Origin: Flavobacterium sp. UBA807
GTDB taxonomy: Bacteria; Bacteroidota; Bacteroidia; Flavobacteriales; Flavobacteriaceae
NCBI GenBank assembly: GCA_002296885.1
Contig: DBIH01000124.1
Coordinates: 335 to 6,312 of the forward strand
DNA: 5,978 nucleotides
Direction: 5' to 3'
A model generated the notes under the pieces. That model was given only the letters and a program-made list of their open reading frames with translations. It had not been told where the DNA came from and ran no database searches. A program made the translations under genes and the position numbers. Below, piece after piece: positions 1-5,978 of the stretch. Positions within the stretch are counted from its first letter, which is position 1. Each line of letters starts with the position of its first letter.

Positions 1-1622
1 TATTGGCAGACGGAATCATTACACCACCGATTTCTGTAGCTTCGGCCGTAGAGGGTTTGGGCAACGTCATTCCGGATATCCCTACGATTCCAATTGTTAT
101 TGCCATTCTTTCGGGTTTGTTTATTTTTCAGCGCTTCGGAACGCAAAAAGTAGGGTCTATTTTCGGACCGGCGATGTTGGTTTGGTTCTGCATGCTTTTT
201 GTTTTGGGTTTTTCCCAAATACTGCATCACCCCGGTATTCTTAAAGCATTGAATCCGATGTATGCTTATGAGTTATTGACACAATATCCGAAAGGTTTCT
301 GGTTGCTTGGTGCTGTTTTCCTTTGCACTACTGGTGCTGAAGCATTGTATTCCGATTTGGGTCATTGTGGAAAATCCAATATCCGCATTACCTGGGTATT
401 TGTAAAAATCAGTTTGGTTGTCAACTATCTTGGGCAGTCAGCCTGGTTGATGGCACATCAGGGAGAGTTACTTTCGGGCAGAAACCCATTTTACTCAATA
501 ATGCCCAATTGGTTTTTGCTGATCGGTGTTGTTATTTCAACTCTTGCAACAATCATTGCTTCTCAGGCTTTGATAAGCGGTTCGTTTACTTTAATTAATG
601 AAGCCATATCATTGAATTTCTGGCCACGTGTTACGTTAAAAAATCCTACCAATTTAAAAGGGCAAATCTATATCCCGTCAATCAATAATATCTTATGGTT
701 TGGCTGCATATTGATGATTTTATATTTTAAAAACTCCACCAATATGGAAGCTGCTTATGGTTTCTCCATTACTATTGCCATGATGATGACGACTGTTTTA
801 CTCATGTATTATTTGGTTTATATCAAAAAAGTGCATAAAAGCTGGGTAACCTTAATCTTAATCATTTTTGCCATTATTGAGATTTCCTTTTTTATTGCCA
901 ATGTATCTAAAATCAAGCAACGATGGATGTTCCTGTTCTTTGAACTTTTCATTTTTATGGTGATGTACATTTGGTATTACTCCCGAAAAATAAACAACCG
1001 TTTTTTAAAGTTCACCAACTTGGTCGAGCAGACGCAGTTGTTGAATGAATTGAGTGAAGACGACAGTATTCCGAAGTATGCCACACATTTGATTTATTTG
1101 TCCAAAGCAGACAAAACATATGAGATAGAAGAAAAAATCATCAATTCCATATTTGCCAAAAAACCAAAACGGGCAGATGTTTATTGGTTCCTGCATATTA
1201 ACAGAACTAATGATCCTTTTACACTGAACTATGAAGTCGTAGAGATTTTGGATGATAAAGTAATCAAAGTGATTTTGAATGTTGGTTTCAGGATTCAGCC
1301 TAAAGTAGAACTGTATTTCAAAAAAATTGTAAAGGAACTGGTTGAACGTAAAGAACTCAACTTACATATTCGTCCCGATGGGTCTACGAAATACAATAAT
1401 AAACCAGATTATAAGTTTGTCATTATTGAAAAATTCATTTCGGTAGAGAATGAGTTTAGCTTTAAAGAAGGCTGGATGTTGACATCTTATTTCTGGCTCA
1501 AAAAACTCTCACTTTCCGATGAACGAGCCTTTGGATTAGACCGAAGCGATGTTGCTATCGAAGAATATCCAATGGTGTACAATCCCAAGACCAATATTTT
1601 ATTAGAACGAAAATTTAAATAA
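1..1622 (+). CDS. kup: Kup/HAK/KT family low-affinity potassium uptake transporter, 5'-truncated by the window edge
   Basis: This is an inner-membrane K+ uptake permease, probably a K+/H+ symporter as known for the Kup family. About 539 residues are present. The visible part begins inside the conserved membrane core at ADGIITPPISV, equivalent to the GD(A/G)VITPAIS segment of E. coli Kup, so roughly the first 100 residues lie outside the window. The TTG at position 3 is an internal leucine codon, not a start. Conserved Kup blocks follow, numbered within the fragment: GAEALYSDLGH (111-121), NYLGQ (141-145), ASQALISGSF (186-195), GQIYIPSIN (220-228) and AAYGFSITIAM (250-260). Hydrophobic segments continue to about residue 327. 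A soluble cytoplasmic domain of about 210 residues closes the protein, as is usual in the family. The frame is intact. The stop lies 8 bp before the porin gene, suggesting an operon. Family assignment is very secure; the ion and energetics are taken from the family. Confidence 0.95.
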   Translation, partial: LADGIITPPISVASAVEGLGNVIPDIPTIPIVIAILSGLFIFQRFGTQKVGSIFGPAMLVWFCMLFVLGFSQILHHPGILKALNPMYAYELLTQYPKGFWLLGAVFLCTTGAEALYSDLGHCGKSNIRITWVFVKISLVVNYLGQSAWLMAHQGELLSGRNPFYSIMPNWFLLIGVVISTLATIIASQALISGSFTLINEAISLNFWPRVTLKNPTNLKGQIYIPSINNILWFGCILMILYFKNSTNMEAAYGFSITIAMMMTTVLLMYYLVYIKKVHKSWVTLILIIFAIIEISFFIANVSKIKQRWMFLFFELFIFMVMYIWYYSRKINNRFLKFTNLVEQTQLLNELSEDDSIPKYATHLIYLSKADKTYEIEEKIINSIFAKKPKRADVYWFLHINRTNDPFTLNYEVVEILDDKVIKVILNVGFRIQPKVELYFKKIVKELVERKELNLHIRPDGSTKYNNKPDYKFVIIEKFISVENEFSFKEGWMLTSYFWLKKLSLSDERAFGLDRSDVAIEEYPMVYNPKTNILLERKFK

Positions 1623-1630
1623 CTCCCAAA

Positions 1631-2998
1631 ATGAAAACTATTTTTAAAACTTTTGCAATACTAACTTCACTAACAGGTTTTTCACAACAGGAAATTACTA
1701 AAGACACAATAAAGGAAAAGGTTCCGTTTGAAGGAATGGATCAGACCTGGCAGAATGGTTCCGATAGAAGAACGTCTCCACCGGTTTTGTCAACTAAATA
1801 TTTTACAGGAAGCATTATGATAGATGCAAATTATACTCATTCATTCAATAATCCAATTGATAATACCGTTGTAGGTTCAACAGCTTTGGCTCGTAATAAT
1901 GAAATGCAAGTTTCGAGTGCTAATCTCGGTGGTGAGTTCAATTATGAAGGAGCTCGCGGAAAAATCATGATGCAGTTCGGAACACGCTCTACTGTAATTC
2001 CGCGTAATGATTACAGTGTATATAGAGGTCAATATCAGTTGGATAATGTTTACCGATATTTGTCGGAAGCCTATGCTGGTTATCATTTTAACAAGTGGTA
2101 CGGAATCAATGTCGATGCCGGAATGTTTATGTCATACATTGGTTTGAATTCCTATTATCAGGTGGAGAACTGGGAATATCAGGCATCGTTTACATCTGAT
2201 AATACTCCCTGGTTTTTTAATGGTGTTCGTGTACAGATTTTTCCAACCAGGCACTTAAAAATTGAAGGCTGGTTAATCAATGGCTGGCAGAGTTACGGAA
2301 AATTTAACAGCATGCCGGGAATAGGAGGTAACCTGACCTGGTGTCCGAATGAAGCAGTGAAATTACTAACCAATGATTATTACGGAACTGATGCCGCAGG
2401 TTTAAAAAACAGGATTCGTTTTCATTCCGACAATAGTTTTTTGTACCGATATTTTAATCAACCAAAATCTAAGGGAATCAGTAAAGCTGCTTTTTCTACA
2501 ACCGTTGATGTCGGATTTGAAAGTGGTGATGGAGTGGCAGGTTTCAACGGAAACTCAGAAACGCCTTCACAATATTTTCTAAGTGGAATGGTTTATCATC
2601 GTGTTTGGTTCAATAAGGATAAAATGGCTTGGACAATTGGGGGTGGTGTTATGAAAAACCCGGGAAGATATTTGGTGCTTTATCCAACAGGTGATGCGAG
2701 CCCTTTGCCAAATCCGAATAATCCAACACAAACAGCAGGAACGCATCCTTTTTCGGCTAATCCTGGTGATCAGTTTGAAGGCTGGGATTGTTCTACCAAT
2801 TTTGATTATATGCCAAATCAGAGTATTACTTTCAGAGTTGAATTTGTTCACAGAGAGTCGAGTGTTCCTTATTTCGCAGGAAGCGGCGGAGTTACCTCGC
2901 CAACCGGTTACACTACAACACCATTACCATCTGACTGGAAACCTGATTTGGTAAAAATGGAAAACAGGATAATTTTTGCAGTACTTTTCAGAATCTAA
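1631..2998 (+). CDS. Outer-membrane beta-barrel porin, BBP2/OmpL-like family
   Basis: The 455-residue product is predicted to be an exported outer-membrane beta-barrel. Residues 1-18 form a type I signal peptide: Lys2 and Lys6, a hydrophobic core, and a likely cut after GFS18 before QQ. The mature protein has alternating aromatic and polar strands rich in Tyr, Trp, Asn and Gly. The block SYIGLNSYYQVENWEY (168-183), followed by TPWFFNGVR (192-200) and IEGWLINGWQ (211-220), resembles the putative beta-barrel porin-2 (BBP2, formerly DUF1597) family common in Bacteroidota. The last strand, [11 protein letters not shown], ends in Ile rather than the common terminal Phe or Trp. A Pro/Asn-rich stretch at 355-380 is probably an extracellular loop. 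The ATG is 8 bp after the kup stop, with no Shine-Dalgarno sequence, as is normal in this phylum. Cotranscription with kup suggests a role in solute or ion entry, but the substrate cannot be read from the sequence. Confidence 0.82.
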   Translation: MKTIFKTFAILTSLTGFSQQEITKDTIKEKVPFEGMDQTWQNGSDRRTSPPVLSTKYFTGSIMIDANYTHSFNNPIDNTVVGSTALARNNEMQVSSANLGGEFNYEGARGKIMMQFGTRSTVIPRNDYSVYRGQYQLDNVYRYLSEAYAGYHFNKWYGINVDAGMFMSYIGLNSYYQVENWEYQASFTSDNTPWFFNGVRVQIFPTRHLKIEGWLINGWQSYGKFNSMPGIGGNLTWCPNEAVKLLTNDYYGTDAAGLKNRIRFHSDNSFLYRYFNQPKSKGISKAAFSTTVDVGFESGDGVAGFNGNSETPSQYFLSGMVYHRVWFNKDKMAWTIGGGVMKNPGRYLVLYPTGDASPLPNPNNPTQTAGTHPFSANPGDQFEGWDCSTNFDYMPNQSITFRVEFVHRESSVPYFAGSGGVTSPTGYTTTPLPSDWKPDLVKMENRIIFAVLFRI

Positions 2999-4422
2999 CA
3001 ATCTGCCATATTAACAGCTACAGCGAGACCTCCTTCGGAGGTTTCTTTGTATTTAGAATTCATGTCTTTGGCGGTTTTCCACATGGTTTCTATGACTTTA
3101 TCCAATGGTACTTTGGCATTCTTAGCATCGGTTTCCATAGCAAGTTCTGCGGCATTGATAGCTTTAATCGCTCCCATGGTATTTCTTTCTATACACGGAA
3201 TCTGAACCAAACCGCCAATTGGGTCACAGGTCATTCCAAGGTGATGCTCCATTGCGATTTCGGCAGCCATTAAAACCTGGTCGGGAGTTCCACCCATGAC
3301 TTCACACAAAGCTGCTGCAGCCATAGCAGAGGAAACACCGATTTCTGCCTGACAGCCACCCATTGCCGCGGAAATAGTTGAACCTTTTTTAAAGATGCTT
3401 CCTATTTCGCCGGCGACCATAAGGAATTGCTTAATTTCTTTTTCTCCAGCCTGATGATTTTCGATAACTAAATAATACATCAATACAGCTGGAATTACAC
3501 CGGAACTTCCATTGGTTGGAGCAGTAACTACGCGCCCTAAAGCTGCATTTACTTCATTTACTGCAAGTGCAAAGCAGGAAACCCATTTTAATATCTGGCG
3601 GAATTTAACTTCAGTTTTGCGGATGGTTTCCAACCATTCCTGAGGAGAATTATAATTGGCTAAGCCGATAAGATTCTGATGCATATCAAAGGCACGACGT
3701 CGTACATTTAAACCTCCGGGCAAAACACCTTCGGAATGGCAGCCAATGTACATGCATTCGAGCATCGTATTCCAGATGCGCATTAGTTCGTGATGAATAT
3801 CTTCCTCAGTACGCATTGATTTTTCATTCTCATAAACCACTTCAGAAATTGATTTGTTGAGATTGATTGTGTATTCTAATAGTTCTTCAGCATTTTGGAT
3901 TGGATAAGGAAAGGCACATTTGATTTCCATTTTCTTTTTGGCATTGATGCGCTCTTCCTTTACAACAAATCCACCACCAATAGAGTAGTAGGTAGCTGTA
4001 TATTCAGAATCATCGTTCATATAAGCTGTGAACATTAAGCCGTTAGCATGAAAGGGAAGGAAGTTTTTATTAAAGACAATATCCTGCAGAAAATAAAACG
4101 GAATAATGATTTTGTTTCCGAGATTGATTTCGTTTTTATCTTCAATGTTCTTTATGATTCCGGCGATATCCTGTACCGGAATATATTCGGGATCCTGTCC
4201 GCTCAAACCAAGCATGATTGCCAAATCGGTGGCGTGGCCTTTTCCGGTTAGGGAAAGCGAACCATATAAATCGACTTTTACGCGTGTGATTTTATCGAAT
4301 AAATTTTCTGCCTGCAATTCAGATAAAAAACGTTCGGCGGCGCGCCATGGTCCAAGTGTATGAGAACTTGATGGGCCGACGCCAATTTTAAGCATGTCAA
4401 ATACGGAGATGCATTCTTCCAT
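2995..4422 (-). CDS. sdaA: L-serine ammonia-lyase (L-serine dehydratase), single-chain [4Fe-4S] type
   Basis: This cytoplasmic enzyme converts L-serine to pyruvate and ammonia using a [4Fe-4S] cluster rather than PLP. The 475-residue chain fuses both domains of the family: an N-terminal beta domain (about 3-160) with [19 protein letters not shown] (14-32), and a C-terminal alpha domain (about 190-470) with [14 protein letters not shown] (301-314), [15 protein letters not shown] (355-369) and [16 protein letters not shown] (399-414). The likely cluster ligands are Cys357, Cys399 and Cys410. The chain ends exactly in Cys475, matching the 'tail-in-mouth' C-terminal cysteine of the characterised Legionella enzyme, so all key residues are present. 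The ATG at 4422 puts the SSSHT motif at the usual distance from the N-terminus. An in-frame TAA seven codons upstream (4441-4443) excludes a longer protein. The gene converges on the porin gene and overlaps it by 4 bp. Oxygen sensitivity is expected from the family. Confidence 0.96.
   Translation of the reverse strand: MEECISVFDMLKIGVGPSSSHTLGPWRAAERFLSELQAENLFDKITRVKVDLYGSLSLTGKGHATDLAIMLGLSGQDPEYIPVQDIAGIIKNIEDKNEINLGNKIIIPFYFLQDIVFNKNFLPFHANGLMFTAYMNDDSEYTATYYSIGGGFVVKEERINAKKKMEIKCAFPYPIQNAEELLEYTINLNKSISEVVYENEKSMRTEEDIHHELMRIWNTMLECMYIGCHSEGVLPGGLNVRRRAFDMHQNLIGLANYNSPQEWLETIRKTEVKFRQILKWVSCFALAVNEVNAALGRVVTAPTNGSSGVIPAVLMYYLVIENHQAGEKEIKQFLMVAGEIGSIFKKGSTISAAMGGCQAEIGVSSAMAAAALCEVMGGTPDQVLMAAEIAMEHHLGMTCDPIGGLVQIPCIERNTMGAIKAINAAELAMETDAKNAKVPLDKVIETMWKTAKDMNSKYKETSEGGLAVAVNMADC
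3025..3054 (+). terminator. Probable intrinsic terminator of the kup-porin transcript, embedded in sdaA coding sequence
   Basis: The arms GAGACCTCC (3025-3033) and GGAGGTTTC (3037-3045) pair over 9 bp with one G-T wobble around a TTC triloop. A T-rich tract, TTTCTTTGTATTT (3042-3054), overlaps and follows the 3' arm. The hairpin starts 26 nt after the porin stop codon, a typical terminator position for plus-strand transcription. On the minus strand no T-tract follows, so it should act in one direction. The same bases encode the ETSEGGL segment of the serine ammonia-lyase. Function is inferred from structure only. Confidence 0.62.
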
Positions 4423-4445
4423 AAAACTATATCGATTTAGTTAAG

Positions 4446-4453
4446 CAAATATA
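4446..4453 (-). promoter_or_regulatory. Candidate Bacteroidota -7 promoter element for sdaA (TATATTTG)
   Basis: Read on the minus strand, TATATTTG is an exact match to the Bacteroidota primary-sigma -7 consensus TAnnTTTG. It ends 23 nt before the sdaA ATG, which would give a leader of under 20 nt. No clear TTG-type -33 element is seen at the expected distance upstream, so the promoter may be weak or partly degenerate. It lies in the 83 bp gap after the lipoprotein gene, which suggests that sdaA can be transcribed independently. In that gap I see no convincing terminator for the lipoprotein gene. Confidence 0.5.
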
Positions 4454-4505
4454 GCTAATTAGGAAGTATGAATGTCATAAGATTTCATGCAAACTCAAGC
4501 TGTAT

Positions 4506-5690
4506 TTATCTTCTGAATTTATTCCTGTTGATGATGTCTTTCAGCTTGGCTTTTAAATCATTTCCGGTATCAAAAACCATTTGCTCGTTGCTTGGAAATG
4601 GAAGCGCTCTTCTGTCAAAATTTGAATAATAGCTGTCTTCGCAGGCGCGTTTATCACCTTTGTATGTTGAATAAACATTAGAAAATACAAACTCACTGGT
4701 TAACGGAAAAGTTTCAATAAGCTGGTTGGTTTTAAAGTTGATATAATCTACTTTGGCAGTAACCTGGCATGACTTGATTTGTGAAAATTCATAAATGCTG
4801 ATGCGGATGGTTTTCATATTATCCACTTTTATTGGGTGTCCTAAACTATCTTTCACTACGTTTCCATGAGCATCGAGAAGATTTTTTACACCATCCTTGA
4901 TTTGCTTTTCCTTGTCGAATTGCTTTTCTTTTACCTGTTCCGGCGAAATATTGATTTGTCGAAAGTTAACAATCAAACCATAATCATAGTCAATTCCTTT
5001 TTGACGGTTACTGTGGTACACAGTCCATTTATCGTTTAAACCATAAGTGCTGAAATCGAGTAAATCATCCTGCAGACGGGTCGGAATAACCATATTGGTT
5101 TCATTCTTGGTATAGACATTAACAAAATCAGTTCCTTTGAATTTTGCTTCATCCATTAGTTTCGGAACATCTTTATAACCCGGATTTATGCTTTCGAGAT
5201 AAGCTAAATCATCATAAGCTCGTCGAATAACCATTTTGTCTTTATTGACTAACAAGGCTTTTGAATTATCGTATAAGTATTTAGATAATGAATTTTTACT
5301 GCTTACAATTTGATCGGTATAATCATCGAACGGGAAAATTGCATCACGACCTTCTTTTAATAATTTTAAAGGCAATAGTGGGCGAATCTGCTCCTGACGG
5401 TTATTTAATTGTAAGTATGTATTGTAGATTTTTTCTAAGTTCTGTGGATTGGCATCTTTGAACCAGCCATTAATATCACGCAAATCACGTTCTTTAGCTT
5501 TAGCAAAAGCCTCTTCGAGCATATAAACATAGTCTTGTTTTCCTTTAGCGTTTTTATTGCCACGCAGACCTTCAACAGCGTTTCTGATGGCAGCGTCATA
5601 ATCTCCGGAAGTTAATAAATTACGGGTTTGTTTTACACCACACGAGGAAATTATAAGTAATAAGAATAGAAGAGAAGTAATTTTTTTCAT
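4506..5690 (-). CDS. Uncharacterised lipoprotein with TPR-like helical N-terminal region
   Basis: I do not recognise a named family for this 394-residue protein. The N-terminus is a clear type II signal peptide: Lys2-Lys3, a hydrophobic core, and the lipobox ISSC with lipidated Cys17. The residues after Cys17 (GVKQTRN) have no acidic cluster of the kind described as the Bacteroidota surface-export signal, so a periplasm-facing location is inferred. Residues 25-46 (LLTSGDYDAAIRNAVEGL and onward) look like a TPR-type helical repeat, and residues 159-186 may hold a second. A polar segment at about 250-270, rich in Lys, Gln and Asp, is followed by DAHGNVVKDSLGHPIKV (273-289). The C-terminal part (about 293-345) is beta-rich. 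Cys308 and Cys350 could form a disulphide. The gene follows thrC in the same direction after 97 bp and precedes sdaA. The ATG at 5690 is chosen because the signal peptide begins directly there. An envelope scaffold or assembly role is possible, but nothing shows it. Confidence 0.85.
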   Translation of the reverse strand: MKKITSLLFLLLIISSCGVKQTRNLLTSGDYDAAIRNAVEGLRGNKNAKGKQDYVYMLEEAFAKAKERDLRDINGWFKDANPQNLEKIYNTYLQLNNRQEQIRPLLPLKLLKEGRDAIFPFDDYTDQIVSSKNSLSKYLYDNSKALLVNKDKMVIRRAYDDLAYLESINPGYKDVPKLMDEAKFKGTDFVNVYTKNETNMVIPTRLQDDLLDFSTYGLNDKWTVYHSNRQKGIDYDYGLIVNFRQINISPEQVKEKQFDKEKQIKDGVKNLLDAHGNVVKDSLGHPIKVDNMKTIRISIYEFSQIKSCQVTAKVDYINFKTNQLIETFPLTSEFVFSNVYSTYKGDKRACEDSYYSNFDRRALPFPSNEQMVFDTGNDLKAKLKDIINRNKFRR

Positions 5691-5712
5691 GGCACATCTA
5701 AGGTTAGTTTGA

Positions 5713-5720
5713 CAAAAATA
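5713..5720 (-). promoter_or_regulatory. Candidate Bacteroidota -7 promoter element for the lipoprotein gene (TATTTTTG)
   Basis: On the minus strand TATTTTTG fits the TAnnTTTG consensus and ends 22 nt before the lipoprotein ATG, almost the same spacing as the element before sdaA. No convincing TTG at -33 is visible. The surrounding A/T richness makes a chance match possible, so the call rests partly on the matching position. Confidence 0.42.
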
Positions 5721-5758
5721 GAAAAACCGTTTGGTATGAACGTAGTTTTTTTAATGTT

Positions 5759-5777
5759 AAAATTGCTAAACAATTTT
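5759..5777 (-). terminator. A/T-rich hairpin after thrC, possible weak terminator
   Basis: Perfect 7-bp inverted arms, AAAATTG and CAATTTT, flank a 5-nt loop, starting 14 nt downstream of the thrC stop. The stem has only one G-C pair. On the minus strand the 3' arm ends in four T residues and then runs into A-rich sequence, so it is a poor intrinsic terminator. It may instead protect the thrC mRNA end, or be chance in A/T-rich DNA. Confidence 0.25.
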
Positions 5778-5791
5778 TGTGCCATTGAAAC

Positions 5792-5978
5792 TTAATTATT
5801 CAAAAATGCTTTAAGTTCTTCGTAAGTTGTAATCTTTGTTCGCACTTTCTCTTTTCCTAAAACGCTTTCAATTTGTTTTGGAATAGGCAGTTGCAATCCT
5901 AATAATGGTTCGACAACATCCAGGAATTTAATTGGATGCGCTGTTTCCAGGAATACACCAATTGAATTGGGTTGTTTA
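5792..5978 (-). CDS. thrC: Threonine synthase, C-terminal fragment (gene continues beyond the window)
   Basis: Threonine synthase is a PLP enzyme that converts O-phospho-L-homoserine to L-threonine, the last step of threonine biosynthesis. Only the last 61 residues are visible, read from the right edge to a TAA at 5794-5792. The segment GVFLETAHPIKFLDVVEPLL aligns with the C-terminal GTAHPAKFKESVEAIL region of E. coli ThrC, and PIPKQIESVL then matches its LPKEL stretch. The chain ends in YEELKAFLNN. The catalytic core and the PLP lysine lie outside the window. The fragment has no internal stop or frameshift, so it looks like the end of a normal gene. In many Bacteroidota thrC closes a threonine operon, but the upstream genes cannot be seen here. 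The next gene, the lipoprotein, starts 101 bp further on. Confidence 0.88.
   Translation of the reverse strand, partial: KQPNSIGVFLETAHPIKFLDVVEPLLGLQLPIPKQIESVLGKEKVRTKITTYEELKAFLNN

Noticed and set aside
3..5. TTG at the left edge as a start codon for the Kup protein
   Set aside because: The sequence begins within a conserved Kup membrane segment, and the frame stays open to the window edge. The codon is an internal leucine.
2579..2851. A 90-codon open frame on the minus strand inside the porin gene
   Set aside because: It lies wholly within a well-supported gene, has no recognisable domain and is rich in Ile, Arg and Cys in the manner of an antisense shadow.
2940..2994. Possible terminator for sdaA inside the 3' end of the porin gene
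   Set aside because: The best inverted repeat here (CCTG and CAGG arms with a mismatch and a long loop) is too weak and has no proper T-tract after it.
3033..3038. C(TTCG)G as an extra-stable UUCG tetraloop in the terminator hairpin
   Set aside because: Closing the loop as C3033-G3038 shifts the register and breaks the next pair (C3032 opposite A3039). The long stem forms only with the TTC triloop.
4048..4363. Two plus-strand open frames opposite the 5' part of sdaA
   Set aside because: They are opposite conserved serine ammonia-lyase sequence, with no protein-like composition or promoter seen; they are shadow frames.
4458..4492. Imperfect inverted repeat (ATGAA and TTCAT) between the lipoprotein gene and sdaA
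   Set aside because: The arms are only 5 bp, with a long loop and no T-tract; this is expected by chance in A/T-rich DNA.

Overview
The window looks like ordinary chromosomal DNA from a member of the Bacteroidota, most likely a Flavobacterium-like species. The support is the low G+C content, A/T-rich leaders with no Shine-Dalgarno sequence, two upstream matches to the Bacteroidota -7 promoter element (TAnnTTTG), and protein sequences of flavobacterial character. The genus is inferred; no database search was run.

There are five genes, two of them cut by the window edges. On the plus strand, positions 1-2998 hold the 3' part of a Kup-type potassium transporter gene. It is followed after only 8 bp by a gene for an outer-membrane beta-barrel protein of the BBP2/OmpL-like porin type; the two are probably cotranscribed. 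On the minus strand, read from right to left, come the 3' end of threonine synthase (thrC, 5978-5792), an uncharacterised lipoprotein (5690-4506) and an iron-sulphur L-serine ammonia-lyase (sdaA, 4422-2995). The porin and serine ammonia-lyase genes converge and overlap by 4 bp, so their stop codons share two bases. A strong hairpin followed by a T-rich tract lies inside the 3' end of sdaA and is placed to terminate the kup-porin transcript.

The two complete minus-strand genes each have a TAnnTTTG match 22-23 nt before the start codon, so each may have its own promoter with a very short leader. Functionally the window combines envelope potassium/solute transport with serine and threonine metabolism. 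No mobile element, CRISPR array, tRNA or rRNA gene, or defence system was seen. No stretch longer than about 100 bp lacks a gene. I found no evidence of a previously undescribed system; the most interesting points are the tightly overlapped convergent 3' ends, the terminator embedded in coding sequence, and the uncharacterised lipoprotein.
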